From an uncultured Actinomycetes bacterium (GTDB taxonomy: Bacteria; Actinomycetota; Acidimicrobiia; Acidimicrobiales; RAAP-2): a stretch of DNA of 64,000 nucleotides. Under the pieces are notes generated by a model. That model searched no databases, was not told where the DNA came from, and saw nothing but the letters and a program-made list of their open reading frames with translations. The position numbers and the translations under genes were made by a program. The stretch is from NCBI GenBank assembly GCA_903860745.1, contig CAIORQ010000105.1, positions 39,283 through 103,282 of the forward strand. Direction: 5' to 3'. Positions 24,161 to 34,968 of the stretch are shown here, in pieces. The first letter of the stretch is position 1, and each line of letters begins with the position of its first letter.

Positions 24161-24166
24161 ACACTA
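24161..24166 (-). promoter_or_regulatory. -10 element (TAGTGT) of the 145-aa hypothetical gene
   Basis: TAGTGT on the minus strand ends 6 nt before GTG 24154, again the leaderless geometry. Confidence 0.45.
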
Positions 24167-24178
24167 GCCCTTGGCGGG

Positions 24179-25105
24179 TCAGACCCTGGTCAGCCAAGCC
24201 TCGTACTGGGCCAGCTCGCCGCGCACGGCCTGGAAGTAGGTCGACTGGATCGCCTTGGTGATCGGGCCGGGGCCACCCTCGCCCACCACGCGCTCGTCCA
24301 CCGAGTAGATCGGCACCACTTCGGCGGCCGTGCCGGTCAAGAAGGCCTCCTCGGCGATGTAGAGGTCGTCGCGGCGCAGGGCCTCGAAGCTCACCTTGTA
24401 GCCCAGGTCGTGGGCGATGGTGATCACCGAGTGCTGGGTGATGCCGTGCAGCGCGCCGGCCTCCGAGGGCGGGGGCGTCACGACGCGGCCACCGCGCACG
24501 AGGAAGAGGTTCTCGCCGGTGCACTCCGAGATGCGTCCGTCGGGGCCGAGCATGATGGCCTCGTCGTAGCCGGACTTGATGGCCTCGACCTTGGCCAGGG
24601 TGGAGTTCACGTAGCCGCCGACCGTCTTGGACGAGGTGGGCATGGCGTTGGGCGCGTGGCGCACCCACGACGAGACCTTCATTCGCACGCCGTTCTCGAT
24701 GCCGTGGTCACCCAGGTAGGCGCCCCAGGGCCACGCGGCGATGGCCACGTTCACCGGGCAGTTGAGCGGGTTGATGCCCATCTCGCCGTATCCCAGGTAC
24801 ACGAGGGGGCGCAGGTAGCAGCCGTCGGCGAGGTCGTTGACCCGCACGACCTCGACGCAGGCCTCGACGAGCTCGTCGACGGAGTAGCTCATGGGGATCA
24901 TCAGGATCTTGCAGCTGCGCATCAGGCGCTCGATGTGCTCGCGCAGGCGGAACACCGCGGGACCGCTCGGCGTCTTGTAGGCGCGGATGCCCTCGAAGGC
25001 ACCCGTGCCGTAGTGCAGGGTGTGGGTCAGGACGTGGGTCGTCGCGTTGTCCCAGTCAACGAACTGACCGTCCATCCAGATCTTCTTGGTGGGGGTGATG
25101 GGCAT
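24179..25105 (-). CDS. ilvE: Branched-chain amino acid aminotransferase IlvE
   Basis: Fold type IV PLP aminotransferase, 308 residues, the last step of Val/Leu/Ile synthesis with glutamate as donor. Markers are IWMDGQFVDWDNATTHVLTH, HYGTGAFEGIRAY (substrate site), the Schiff-base Lys in SSKTVGGYVNS, and ISECTGENLFLV / EEAFLTGTAAEVVPI of the PLP phosphate cup. ATG 25105 abuts the leuB stop, and GAGAGG at the end of leuB serves as ribosome site, so leuB-ilvE is one translational unit. Confidence 0.95.
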   Translation of the reverse strand: MPITPTKKIWMDGQFVDWDNATTHVLTHTLHYGTGAFEGIRAYKTPSGPAVFRLREHIERLMRSCKILMIPMSYSVDELVEACVEVVRVNDLADGCYLRPLVYLGYGEMGINPLNCPVNVAIAAWPWGAYLGDHGIENGVRMKVSSWVRHAPNAMPTSSKTVGGYVNSTLAKVEAIKSGYDEAIMLGPDGRISECTGENLFLVRGGRVVTPPPSEAGALHGITQHSVITIAHDLGYKVSFEALRRDDLYIAEEAFLTGTAAEVVPIYSVDERVVGEGGPGPITKAIQSTYFQAVRGELAQYEAWLTRV

Positions 25106-26125
25106 CTACAACCTCTCTAACAATTGTCGCGTGATACCGGCGGTTCCGAGTTGCGCGGCGTCACCGTGAAAGTCTCTCACGGCGCGCGCTATGCGCGCAG
25201 CCGCCTCGTCCTCGCCCAGGTGCTCGAGCATCATCACCGCCGAGGACACGCAGGCCAGGGGGTTCGCCCGCCCCAGGCCGGCGATGTCGTGGGCGGCGCC
25301 GTGCACCGGCTCGAAGAGCGAGGCGCCCGAGCGGGTGGGGTTGAGATTGGCGCTGGCGGCGTAGCCGATGCCCCCGCTCACCGAACCGGCCAGGTCCGAG
25401 AGGATGTCGCCGAAGAGGTTGTCGGTGACGATGATGTTGTAGCGCGCCGGGTCCTCGACCAGGTAGATGCACGCGGCGTCCACGTGGTTGTAGTCCACCT
25501 CGACGCCGGGATACTCCGCGTGCACCTCGGCCATCACCCGCGACCACAGGTCGCCGGCGAAGGTCAGGACGTTGGTCTTGTGCACCAGGGTCACCTTGGG
25601 CCGCGCCGACGCCGCCGCGCGCTCGAAGGCGTAGCGCACGCAGCGCTCGACGCCGAAGCGCGTGTTCACCGAGCCCTGGGTGGCCACCTCGTAGGGCGTG
25701 CCCCGGCGCAGGGTCCCGCCCTCGCCCGCGTAGGGGCCCTCGGTGTTCTCGCGCACGATCGCGAAGTCGCAGCCCTCGGCGAGGGAGCCCTCGACCCCGT
25801 GGAAGGGGCGGTAGTTGATGTAGAGGTCGAGTCCGAAGCGCAGGCGCAGCAGCAGGCCCCGCTCCAGGGTGCCGCCGGGGATGCGGGTGTCGCCGATGGC
25901 CGGACCGATGGCGCCGAGCATGATGGCGTCGAAGCCGCGCAGCCGCTCCAGGGTCGCGTCGTCGAGGACGAAACCGTCGCGCAGGTAGCGCGCAGCGCCC
26001 AGGTCGAAGACCTCCACGTCGAAGGAGACGCCGGCGGCGGCCACCACCTCGAGGGCGGCGGCCGTCACCTCGGGGCCGATGCCGTCGCCGCCGATGACGG
26101 CGAGTGAATGGACGCGCTGGGACAT
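25106..26125 (-). CDS. leuB: 3-Isopropylmalate dehydrogenase LeuB
   Basis: NAD-dependent beta-decarboxylating dehydrogenase of leucine synthesis. With the start at ATG 26125 (AAGGAG at good spacing; the track start is 8 codons further out) it has 339 residues. Landmarks are [25 protein letters not shown], the substrate Arg in [31 protein letters not shown], the catalytic Lys in LVHKTNVLT and the metal Asp in [13 protein letters not shown], with [18 protein letters not shown] at the NAD end. It is transcribed away from greA-leuCD, so the leucine genes here are on divergent units. Confidence 0.95.
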   Translation of the reverse strand: MSQRVHSLAVIGGDGIGPEVTAAALEVVAAAGVSFDVEVFDLGAARYLRDGFVLDDATLERLRGFDAIMLGAIGPAIGDTRIPGGTLERGLLLRLRFGLDLYINYRPFHGVEGSLAEGCDFAIVRENTEGPYAGEGGTLRRGTPYEVATQGSVNTRFGVERCVRYAFERAAASARPKVTLVHKTNVLTFAGDLWSRVMAEVHAEYPGVEVDYNHVDAACIYLVEDPARYNIIVTDNLFGDILSDLAGSVSGGIGYAASANLNPTRSGASLFEPVHGAAHDIAGLGRANPLACVSSAVMMLEHLGEDEAAARIARAVRDFHGDAAQLGTAGITRQLLERL

Positions 26126-26196
26126 GGGACACTCCTTGGTCGCCTCCATTTTGCTCGGCCCGCCCCGGGGCAGGCAAAAGCGGCGAGGCGACTCGG

Positions 26197-26202
26197 TAGA
26201 AT
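26197..26202 (+). promoter_or_regulatory. -10 element (TAGAAT) upstream of greA-leuC-leuD
   Basis: TAGAAT about 23 nt before the chosen greA ATG, giving a short 5' UTR rather than a leaderless message. It lies in the 100-bp divergent region with leuB. No terminator or Leu-rich leader was found here, unlike at leuA. Confidence 0.5.
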
Positions 26203-26225
26203 CGAGGTCTCTCGTCTAGTTGGGG

Positions 26226-26708
26226 ATGGCCATGGCCGGCGAAATTCACCGCATCACACAAGAAACCCTGCAGAAGCTCCGTGAGGAGTACCACCACCTC
26301 ACGACCGTCGGGCGCACCGAGATCGCCCGCATCATCGAGTCGGCGCGCCTGCTGGGTGACCTGAGCGAGAACGGCGACTACCACGCGGCCAAGGACGAGC
26401 AGGGCAAGATGGAGTCGCGCATCCGCCAGATCGACAACGTCATCCGCAACCACGAACTGGTGGAGCGCGACGAGAACGCCGGACAGGCCCAGCACGCCTC
26501 CATCGTCCAGATCGTCTACGAGGGTGACGCCGACGACGACTTCCAGGAGTTCTTCATCGGCTCGATCGAGGAGAAGCCCGAGGGTGTCCTGGTCGCCTCG
26601 CCCACCTCGCCGCTGGGCTCGGCCCTGCTCGGACGCGCCGTGGGCGACCTCGTGGAGTACGAGGCCCCCTCGGGAGTGCTGCGCGTGAAGATCGTGGGGT
26701 TGCGCTAG
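26226..26708 (+). CDS. greA: Transcription elongation factor GreA
   Basis: Binds RNA polymerase in its secondary channel and stimulates cleavage of backtracked RNA. About 160 residues: an N-terminal coiled coil (ITQETLQKLREEYHHLTTVG through ESRIRQIDNVIRNHELVE) with the tip acidic pair in GDLSENGDYHAAKDEQ, then the FKBP-like C-domain (SPLGSALLGRAVGDLVEYEAP). The start is ATG 26226 or 26232; the track's 26220 is TTG. leuC begins right after the stop, so greA heads the leuCD transcription unit. Confidence 0.93.
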   Translation: MAMAGEIHRITQETLQKLREEYHHLTTVGRTEIARIIESARLLGDLSENGDYHAAKDEQGKMESRIRQIDNVIRNHELVERDENAGQAQHASIVQIVYEGDADDDFQEFFIGSIEEKPEGVLVASPTSPLGSALLGRAVGDLVEYEAPSGVLRVKIVGLR

Positions 26709-28115
26709 GTGGCCGGTCGCACCCTCTACGAGAAGATCTGGGACGAGCACCTGGTCTGCGCCCCCGAGGGCGAATCGGCCCTGCTCTACATCGACCTGCA
26801 CCTGGTGCACGAGGTCACCTCGCCCCAGGCCTTCGACGGTCTGCGGCTGAACGGACGCGGCGTGCGCCGCCCCGACCTGACGCTGGCGACGGCCGACCAC
26901 AACGTGCCCACCGACCCGATCTCGGTCCCCGTCACCGACCCCGTCTCGCGGCGCCAACTCGAAGCGCTCGAGGAGAACTGCGCCGAGTTCGCCATCACGG
27001 TCTTCCCGCGGGGCCACGAGAACCAGGGCATCGTGCACGTGATCGGACCCGAGCTCGGCGTGACCCAGCCCGGCATGACCATCGTGTGCGGCGACTCGCA
27101 CACCTCGACCCACGGCGCCTTCGCCGCGCTGGCCTTCGGGATCGGCACCAGTGAGGTCGAGCACGTGCTGGCCACCCAGACCCTGCCCCAGCAGCGCGCC
27201 CGGACCATGGCCGTCGTGGTGGAGGGCGAGACCCCCGAGGGGGTCAGCGCCAAGGACGTCGTGCTGGCCATCGTCTCGGCCCTGGGCACGGGCGGCGGCG
27301 CCGGCTACGTCGTCGAGTACCGCGGAGCGGCGATCCGGCGCCTCTCGATGGAGGGTCGCATGACCCTGTGCAACATGAGCATCGAGGCCGGCGCGCGCGC
27401 CGGACTGGTCGCCGTCGACGACACCACGATCGACTACCTGCGCGGCCGACCCGGGGTGCCGTCGGGTGGCGCCTTCGAGGAGGCCGCGGCGCGCTGGCGG
27501 GGCTACGTCAGCGACGACGACGCCGTCTTCGACAAGGTCGTCACCCTGGACGCGGCGAGCATCTCGCCCAACGTCACCTGGGGCACCAACCCTGCCCAGG
27601 TCGTCTCCCTCGAGGGGGTCGTGCCCGACCCCGCGGACTTCGCCGACCCCGACCAGGCGAGCACCACCGAGCGCTCCCTGGCTTACATGGGGCTGACGCC
27701 GGGCACGCCGATCAAGCAGATCCCCGTCGACGTCGTCTTCATCGGCTCGTGCACCAACAGCCGCATCGAGGACCTGCGCGCCGCGGCCGCCGTGGCGGCC
27801 GGCGCCCGCGTGGCCCCGGGCGTGCGCGCCCTGGTGGTCCCGGGTTCGCACCGGGTGAAGAAGCAGGCCGAGGCCGAAGGCCTCGACCAGGTCTTCCTCG
27901 AGGCCGGCTTCGAATGGCGAGAGCCGGGTTGCTCGATGTGCCTGGGGATGAACCCCGACCAGTTGCGGCCCGGCCAGCGCAGCGCCTCGACGTCGAACCG
28001 GAACTTCGAGGGTCGACAGGGCCGCGGTGGCCGCACCCACCTGGTCTCGCCCGCCGTGGCCGCGGCGACGGCGATCCTGGGACGATTCGCCACCCCCGAG
28101 GAGGTGGCCCGATGA
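26709..28115 (+). CDS. leuC: 3-Isopropylmalate dehydratase large subunit LeuC
   Basis: Aconitase-family [4Fe-4S] enzyme interconverting 2- and 3-isopropylmalate, 468 residues. Seen: [62 protein letters not shown], and the three cluster Cys in [17 protein letters not shown] and [35 protein letters not shown] marks the end of the family core. GTG 26709 follows the greA stop directly. The stop overlaps the leuD start (ATGA), as expected for a stoichiometric complex. Confidence 0.96.
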   Translation: MAGRTLYEKIWDEHLVCAPEGESALLYIDLHLVHEVTSPQAFDGLRLNGRGVRRPDLTLATADHNVPTDPISVPVTDPVSRRQLEALEENCAEFAITVFPRGHENQGIVHVIGPELGVTQPGMTIVCGDSHTSTHGAFAALAFGIGTSEVEHVLATQTLPQQRARTMAVVVEGETPEGVSAKDVVLAIVSALGTGGGAGYVVEYRGAAIRRLSMEGRMTLCNMSIEAGARAGLVAVDDTTIDYLRGRPGVPSGGAFEEAAARWRGYVSDDDAVFDKVVTLDAASISPNVTWGTNPAQVVSLEGVVPDPADFADPDQASTTERSLAYMGLTPGTPIKQIPVDVVFIGSCTNSRIEDLRAAAAVAAGARVAPGVRALVVPGSHRVKKQAEAEGLDQVFLEAGFEWREPGCSMCLGMNPDQLRPGQRSASTSNRNFEGRQGRGGRTHLVSPAVAAATAILGRFATPEEVAR

Positions 28116-28732
28116 AGGCGGTGCGCGTCATCGAGGGTCGCGCGGTGCCCCTCGAGCGCTCCGACGTGGACACCGACCAGATCATCCCCTCGGAATGGCT
28201 CAAGCGCGTCGAACGCACCGGTTTCGGCCGGGGGCTCTTCAGCGAGTGGCGCGACGACCCGGACTTCGTGTTGAACGACGCCCGCTTCGCGGGCGCCACC
28301 ATCTTGGTGGCCGGTCCGCGCTTCGGGACGGGTTCCTCGCGCGAGCACGCCGTGTGGGCGCTCATGGACTACGGCTTCGCCGCGGTCATCGCCCCCTCCT
28401 TCGGTGACATCTTCCGCAACAACTCCTCCAAGCAGGGCTTGGTGATCGCGCAGTTGAGTGGCGAGGACGTCGAGGAGCTCACCGCCCTCATCCACGAGGA
28501 CCCGTCGCGCCTGGTGGTCGTCGACGTCGACCAGATGAACGTCGAGGTGCCCTCGACCGGCTGGCTGCGCTCCTTCAACCTGGATCCGATGACCCGACAG
28601 CGGCTGCTCAACGGCTGGGACGACATCGGCCTGTCACTGCGCCACGCCGAGGAGATCGCGCACTACGAGGCGACCTCTCGCGCACCGAGCCTCGCGGGTC
28701 TCTTCGACGCCGCGGGCCACATCCGGCGCTAG
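28112..28732 (+). CDS. leuD: 3-Isopropylmalate dehydratase small subunit LeuD
   Basis: Swivelling-domain subunit of isopropylmalate isomerase. ATG 28112 overlaps the leuC stop and gives 206 residues. Family motifs are [20 protein letters not shown], the substrate-binding loop [41 protein letters not shown], and the bacterial C-terminal region ending with WDDIGLSL. In the ORF track it is fused in frame to upstream shadow sequence. Its last 4 bp overlap the convergent PQ-loop gene. Confidence 0.96.
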   Translation: MKAVRVIEGRAVPLERSDVDTDQIIPSEWLKRVERTGFGRGLFSEWRDDPDFVLNDARFAGATILVAGPRFGTGSSREHAVWALMDYGFAAVIAPSFGDIFRNNSSKQGLVIAQLSGEDVEELTALIHEDPSRLVVVDVDQMNVEVPSTGWLRSFNLDPMTRQRLLNGWDDIGLSLRHAEEIAHYEATSRAPSLAGLFDAAGHIRR

Positions 28733-29355
28733 CTCATCTGCGCGAAGACCTCGAGGCGCACCAGTTCCTCGGTCGCCTGGCGGTGCCGCCACACGGTCAG
28801 CGAGGCGATGAGCAGGCTGCCGGTCCCCGACGCCGCCGTGGCGATGAGGGGCGCCCATAACTGAACCTGCGAGTAGTAGACGATCCAGAGGACCGCGCAA
28901 CCCACGCCCAGGAACCACGAGGCCGCCGAGACCCCGCTGGCGTCGCGCGTGCGCAGGAGTTCGAGCAACTGGGGACCGCGCAACAAGGTCATCGCGAGGC
29001 CGCAGCCGTAGACGCACCAGGACCATCCGCCCACCAGTCCCGGCGCGACGCAGGTCGCCAGGAACATCGCCACGGCCTGGAGCGAACCGCGAGGGTGGCG
29101 CCAGGGGGCGAGGCGAAAGACGATGGCCAGCTGCAGGGGCCAGATCAGCAGACTGCCCATGACCACGGCGAGGGAGTGCGCGCTCAGCGAGCCGTAGGCC
29201 ATCCAGAAGGCGCCGATGAAGGTGAAGAGGAGCCAGGTGGCCGAGGACACGCCCTCGATGCCGGTAGCGGTGACCCGTCGGAACTGGGCGATGGTCGAGA
29301 GCGACCCCGCCGTCACCGCCGTCCAGGAGACCAGCGTGATGGCGAGTGAATTCAC
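28729..29355 (-). CDS. PQ-loop (SWEET/MtN3-like) membrane protein, copy A
   Basis: Six to seven transmembrane helices in about 208 residues, with two PQ-loop-like units: AQFRRVTATGIEGVSSATWL and GPQLLELLRTRDASGVSAAS. The second has the actual Pro-Gln. Proteins of this superfamily carry sugars, amino acids or other small molecules. I start at GTG 29355 (MNSLAITLVSW), which aligns with the paralogue next door and lies 7 nt after TAGGCT; the track's start is 6 codons longer. The position beside leucine genes hints at amino-acid transport, but this is only context. Confidence 0.8.
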   Translation of the reverse strand: MNSLAITLVSWTAVTAGSLSTIAQFRRVTATGIEGVSSATWLLFTFIGAFWMAYGSLSAHSLAVVMGSLLIWPLQLAIVFRLAPWRHPRGSLQAVAMFLATCVAPGLVGGWSWCVYGCGLAMTLLRGPQLLELLRTRDASGVSAASWFLGVGCAVLWIVYYSQVQLWAPLIATAASGTGSLLIASLTVWRHRQATEELVRLEVFAQMS

Positions 29356-29362
29356 GGTCCCC

Positions 29363-29368
29363 AGCCTA
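29363..29368 (-). promoter_or_regulatory. -10 element (TAGGCT) of PQ-loop copy A
   Basis: TAGGCT on the minus strand, 7 nt before GTG 29355. The same hexamer stands before copy B, so the promoter was duplicated with the gene. Confidence 0.5.
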
Positions 29369-29424
29369 GACACCGCAGCGTCGTCACCGGACGACCGTCG
29401 CGGCCCACGCCGACCGTCCCCGCG

Positions 29425-30045
29425 CTAGTTGGCGAAGACCTCGAGGCGCACGAAGTCCCGGGCCCCTTGACGGTGGCGCGCGGTGGCCAACAGGGCGATG
29501 CTCAGGCTGACCACCCCCGAGATCAAGGTGGCGACGAGCGCGGCGACGAGGTCGACCTGGGCGTAGTAGATGATCCACAGGGCCGCGCAACCCGCGCTGA
29601 AGTACCACGACGTCGCCGAGACCCCGCTGGCGTCGCGCGCCAGCAGCAACTGGCGCAACTGGGGAGTCCGCAACACCACCATCGAGACGCCGCAGCCGTA
29701 GACGCACCAGGTCCAACCACCGACCAGACCAGGTGCGACGCAGGTGGCGGCGAAGAGGGCCAGCGCCTGGGAGCTGCCGCGCCGGTGGCGCCAGGGGGCG
29801 AGACGAAAGGTGATGACGCCCTGCAGCGGCCAGCACAGCAGACTCGAGACCACGATCACGGCGGAGTGGGCGCCGAAGAGCCCGTAGGCGATCCAGAAAC
29901 CGCCGTTGAGGGTGAACAGGAGCCAGGTGGCGGTGGAGACGCCCTCCACCCCCTGGACCGCCACGCGTCGGTACTGCACGAAGGTCGACGCCACTCCCGC
30001 GCTCACCGCGCACCAGGAGATCAGGGCGATGAGGAGAGAATTCAC
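29425..30045 (-). CDS. PQ-loop (SWEET/MtN3-like) membrane protein, copy B
   Basis: 206 residues, clearly paralogous to copy A along the whole length (MNSLLIALISWCAVSAG; VQYRRVAVQGVEGVSTATWL; RTPQLRQLLLARDASGVSATSW; FVRLEVFAN against LVRLEVFAQ). Topology and PQ motifs are as in copy A. The GTG start lies 6 nt after TAGGCT. The two genes are head-to-tail with a 69-bp gap, a tandem duplication old enough to have diverged in many loop positions. They may form a heteromer or have different substrates. Confidence 0.82.
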   Translation of the reverse strand: MNSLLIALISWCAVSAGVASTFVQYRRVAVQGVEGVSTATWLLFTLNGGFWIAYGLFGAHSAVIVVSSLLCWPLQGVITFRLAPWRHRRGSSQALALFAATCVAPGLVGGWTWCVYGCGVSMVVLRTPQLRQLLLARDASGVSATSWYFSAGCAALWIIYYAQVDLVAALVATLISGVVSLSIALLATARHRQGARDFVRLEVFAN

Positions 30046-30051
30046 CCCTCC

Positions 30052-30057
30052 AGCCTA
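30052..30057 (-). promoter_or_regulatory. -10 element (TAGGCT) of PQ-loop copy B
   Basis: TAGGCT on the minus strand, 6 nt before GTG 30045, just after the leuA stop. Confidence 0.5.
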
Positions 30058-30070
30058 GGAGTGAAAATAC

Positions 30071-31865
<1,795 letters not shown>

Positions 31866-31871
31866 CCCATC

Positions 31872-31900
31872 ACTCTACCGCGCGACGCGCCGGCGTCCAA
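31872..31900 (-). promoter_or_regulatory. leuA promoter TTGGAC-17-TAGAGT
   Basis: On the minus strand, -35 TTGGAC at 31895-31900 and -10 TAGAGT at 31872-31877, spaced by exactly 17 bp. The -10 ends 6 nt before the leader GTG. It is the best housekeeping-sigma promoter in this part of the window. Confidence 0.82.
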
Positions 31901-31929
31901 AGGAGCGGGGCCGCGGGTAAGGTGAGCAC

Positions 31930-32079
31930 ATGGGTCTCATCAAATTCCTGCTGAAAATCGCGGTGCTCCTGGCGGTCGCCGCCGCCATCGCCGGCGTGGT
32001 CGCACTGGTCAAGAAGCCCGCCGACGAACCGGTCTCCTTCGAGAGCTGGCCCGACGTCCCGCGCAAGGCCACCGTCTAA
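31930..32079 (+). CDS. Small single-helix membrane protein (49 aa)
   Basis: Too short for the ORF track. ATG 31930 to TAA 32079 gives a 49-residue protein with one strongly hydrophobic helix (LIKFLLKIAVLLAVAAAIAG, VVALV) flanked by Lys, and an acidic/aromatic tail (ESWPDVPRKATV). TAAGGT lies 6 nt before the ATG, as in other leaderless genes here. It is 30 bp upstream of the aldo-keto reductase gene and divergent from the leuA leader. Function unknown. Confidence 0.65.
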   Translation: MGLIKFLLKIAVLLAVAAAIAGVVALVKKPADEPVSFESWPDVPRKATV

Positions 32080-32109
32080 CGTCACCGCAGTACCTTCCGA
32101 GGAGGAAAC

Positions 32110-33093
32110 ATGGCACAGATGCAATATCGTCGCGTCGGCACGTCCGGACTGCAGGTCAGCGTGCTGTCCTTTGGCAGTTGGGTGACCTTCGCCACCTCCA
32201 ACCAGCTCGAGACGGCCGCCCAGGCGGCCGAGTGCCTCCAGGTGGCCAAGGACGCCGGGGTGAACTTCTTCGACAACGCCGAGGGCTACGCGGCCGGTGA
32301 GTCCGAACGGGTCATGGGCGCCGCCTTTCGCGAGTTGGGCTGGGCGCGTCACGAATTCGTGGTCTCGACCAAGCTCTACTGGGGCCTGCACGACGTCCCC
32401 AACATGAAGAACACGCTCAATCGCAAGTACCTCAGCCAGGCCATCGAGGGCTCGCTCGAGCGCTTCGGCCTGGACTTCGTGGACCTCGTGTTCTGCCACC
32501 GTCCCGACCCGAACACGCCGATCGAGGAGACCGTCTGGGCGATGAGCGACATGATCACCCGCGGCCAGGCGCTCTACTGGGGCACGTCGGAGTGGTCGGC
32601 CGACGAGATCCGCGCCGCCTGGGAGATCGCCGAGCGCCACCACCTGCACAAGCCCATCGTCGAGCAGCCCCAGTACAACCTCCTGCACCGCAGTCGGGTG
32701 GAGCGCGAGTACGCGCGGCTCTACGACGACATCGGCCTGGGCACCACGATCTGGTCACCGCTGGCGTCGGGCTTGCTGACCGGCAAGTACCAGCACGGTG
32801 TCCCCGAGGGCTCGCGGGCCTCGCTGCCGGGCTACGAGTGGCTGCGCGGCTACCTCACCGACCCCGCCCGTCTGGCCACCGTCGAGAAGCTGTCGGCCAT
32901 CGCCAAGGACCTCGACGTGCCGCTGTCGAACCTGGCCCTGGCCTGGTGCGTGAAGAACCCGCGGGTCTCCACCGTCATCACGGGCGCCTCCTCGCCCCAG
33001 CAGGTTCGCGAGAACATGACCGCCCTGGACGCCGTGGAGCTCCTGAGCGACGAGGTCATGGCGCGCATCGACGCCGTGGGCGGCGCCGAGTAG
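32110..33093 (+). CDS. Aldo/keto reductase (potassium-channel beta-subunit-like)
   Basis: NADPH-dependent carbonyl reductase, 327 residues, close to the Kv-beta/YghZ group. The catalytic tetrad is visible: Asp and Tyr in [18 protein letters not shown], Lys in VVSTKLYWG, His in [10 protein letters not shown]. The cofactor loops [13 protein letters not shown] and [15 protein letters not shown] are typical. GAGGAAAC supplies a ribosome site before ATG 32110. Substrate unknown; such enzymes often detoxify aldehydes. Confidence 0.92.
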   Translation: MAQMQYRRVGTSGLQVSVLSFGSWVTFATSNQLETAAQAAECLQVAKDAGVNFFDNAEGYAAGESERVMGAAFRELGWARHEFVVSTKLYWGLHDVPNMKNTLNRKYLSQAIEGSLERFGLDFVDLVFCHRPDPNTPIEETVWAMSDMITRGQALYWGTSEWSADEIRAAWEIAERHHLHKPIVEQPQYNLLHRSRVEREYARLYDDIGLGTTIWSPLASGLLTGKYQHGVPEGSRASLPGYEWLRGYLTDPARLATVEKLSAIAKDLDVPLSNLALAWCVKNPRVSTVITGASSPQQVRENMTALDAVELLSDEVMARIDAVGGAE

Positions 33094-33121
33094 TCGCGAC
33101 GTCGCGGACTCGCGGGGACTG

Positions 33122-34354
33122 ATGGACGACGACGCCGGCGTTCTGGTCGTCGGCGCGGGCCTGGCCGGGCTGCGCGCGGCGCAGGTGCTGGGTGACGCGG
33201 GCGTCGACGTCACCCTCATCGAGGCGTCCGACGAGGTCGGTGGCCGGGTCCGTTCGCGCGACGTCGACGGCTACGTGCTGGACCAGGGCTTCCAGCTCAT
33301 CAATCCCACCTACCCCGAGTTGATCGCCACCGGGGTGCTGGACGGACTCGGCCTGCGCCCCTTCGCCCCGGTCGTGCGCTTCGTCGACGACCGCGGGCAC
33401 TACGACCTGCTCGACCCGCGCTGGGCCCCCTGGCGCGCCCCGGCGATGCTGCGCCACCCCGACCTCTCCGTGCGCGACGCCTGGCGCCTGGCCGCGCTGA
33501 TGGCCGCGATCTGGCGCTCGCCGGTCGCTCGCCTGACGAGCGGGCGCGACACCTCGACGCGCGAGGCCCTGATCGGGGCCGGCGTGAGCGCCAGGGCCGT
33601 CGACGGCGTGCTGGCGCCCTTCCTGCGCGGCACCCTCCTCGACGACGAGCTGGCGACCTCGTGGCACTACAGCGAACTCGTCTTGAAGAGCTTCACCCGA
33701 GGGCGTCCCGGCACGCACCCCAGTGGCGTGGGCGCCCTGCCCGCGGCGATGGGTCGGCGACTTCGTCGCACCACGTTACGCCTGGGCGAGACGGTCCTCG
33801 ACGTCGGCGCCACCGGGGTGGAGACCGACCACGGTCGTCTCCAGGGTCGAGCGGTGATCGTCGCGACCGATCACTCCAGCGCGCATCGGCTGGTGGGTGT
33901 CGAGGAGACCGGTTGGCGCGCCCAGACCACCTGGTGGTTCTCGCTGCCCGAGCTCACCCACAGCGACCAGTTGCGCATCGACCGGCGACGCCGCTTCCTC
34001 TCGAGTGCCCTGGACGTGTCGAGCGTGGCGCGCGAGCGCGCACCGCGGGGTCACTCCCTGGTGGCGGCCAGCGCCAATGGCGAGTGGGACGCCAGTTGTG
34101 ACGCTGACGTCGTGACCGACGTCGCGCGCCTCTACGACGTGGCGAGCTCGGAGGTCTCCCTCGTCGCGCGCGACGTGGTGGCCCGTGCCCTGCCGACGCT
34201 GGCGACGCCGCTCGACCTGAAGCGTTCTCAGAGCGTCGACGGCGTCATCGTGGCGGGCGACTACCTGCAGACCCCCTCAATCCAGGGGGCGCTGGTGAGT
34301 GGACGGCGCGCGGCCGCGCTGGTCCTCGCTCGACTGGAACGGGGCCGGCCCTAG
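33122..34354 (+). CDS. FAD-dependent amine oxidase / desaturase-like oxidoreductase
   Basis: 410-residue flavoprotein. The N-terminus VLVVGAGLAGLRAAQVLGDA is the Rossmann FAD motif, followed by IEASDEVGGRVRSR, the GG motif of amine oxidases, protoporphyrinogen oxidases and phytoene desaturases. The C-terminal FAD motif is GVIVAGDYLQTPSIQGALVSG. This combination is common in unassigned actinobacterial NAD(P)/FAD oxidoreductases. No carotenoid or haem gene is nearby, so the substrate cannot be named. Confidence 0.87.
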   Translation: MDDDAGVLVVGAGLAGLRAAQVLGDAGVDVTLIEASDEVGGRVRSRDVDGYVLDQGFQLINPTYPELIATGVLDGLGLRPFAPVVRFVDDRGHYDLLDPRWAPWRAPAMLRHPDLSVRDAWRLAALMAAIWRSPVARLTSGRDTSTREALIGAGVSARAVDGVLAPFLRGTLLDDELATSWHYSELVLKSFTRGRPGTHPSGVGALPAAMGRRLRRTTLRLGETVLDVGATGVETDHGRLQGRAVIVATDHSSAHRLVGVEETGWRAQTTWWFSLPELTHSDQLRIDRRRRFLSSALDVSSVARERAPRGHSLVAASANGEWDASCDADVVTDVARLYDVASSEVSLVARDVVARALPTLATPLDLKRSQSVDGVIVAGDYLQTPSIQGALVSGRRAAALVLARLERGRP

Positions 34355-34815
34355 GGAAGCGTCGTGGTCGTGGTCGTCGTCGGCGGCGTCACCGGCGCGG
34401 AGTGGACCCGCGGGGCGGGTGGCTGGGGCAGCGGCCCGAGGTCCTTGATGGCCGTCTGACGCGTGAGCACCGCGAGGGCGCGCGCCTGGTTGAAGCGCTG
34501 GCGAGCGAGGATCTTCTGGATCGGGCGGCGGGCGGCCTTGAGGGCGGCCTTCTCCGTGGCCGTGGCCGTGGCGATCGCCTGGTTGAAGGCCTTGTTGATC
34601 AGATTCATCTGGTGGTTGTAGGCGCGCAGGGCGGCTCGATAGGCCTGCATCGGCGTCAGGGTCGGCGTCGTGGTGGTCGTCGTCGGCGCGAGGGTCGTGG
34701 TGGTCGTGGTGGGGGTGAGCGCCGTCATCTTCGCTCCGGCCACGCCGGGCGCGACAAGAGCCACCGACGCCATCAGCGCCGTGATGACAACTCTGCGGGG
34801 GCCCAGCAGCCTCAC
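34351..34815 (-). CDS. Secreted hypothetical protein with Thr-rich ends and a helical core
   Basis: 154 residues from GTG 34815, with AAAGGAAC before it. A signal peptide (RRVVITALMASVALVAPGVA, then GA) leads into a Thr/Pro run (PTTTTTTLAPTTTTTTPT), a basic Ala-rich helical core of about 80 residues (AYRAALRAYNHQMNLINKAF) and a second Thr-rich tail. Probably a wall-associated or extracellular protein; no family recognised. In the track it is buried in a 410-aa shadow. It overlaps the convergent FAD gene by 4 bp. Confidence 0.72.
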   Translation of the reverse strand: MRLLGPRRVVITALMASVALVAPGVAGAKMTALTPTTTTTTLAPTTTTTTPTLTPMQAYRAALRAYNHQMNLINKAFNQAIATATATEKAALKAARRPIQKILARQRFNQARALAVLTRQTAIKDLGPLPQPPAPRVHSAPVTPPTTTTTTTLP

Positions 34816-34968
34816 GACGTTCCTTTCACGATGGTTCCAATCTATCGGGCCCGCCTTAGAAAACGCTGTGAAGTTCCGACGAGGCTCGTGGGAATGGCCC
34901 CACCGCTCCCTTGCCCGTCCCTTCACGGTGGGCGCCGCCCGATACGCTCGTGCTATGGGGAATCGGTC

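Noticed and set aside
26126-26225. Leucine attenuator before greA-leuCD or leuB
   Set aside because: No Leu-rich short ORF and no terminator hairpin with U-run in this 100-bp divergent region.
25161-28040. 959-aa minus-strand ORF across leuB, greA and leuC
   Set aside because: Runs over three well-supported genes in other frames and has no motif; a GC-skewed open shadow frame.
34402-34968. N-terminal extension of the response regulator ORF
   Set aside because: The sequence before ATG 34969 is antisense to the secreted Thr-rich protein and not receiver-like.
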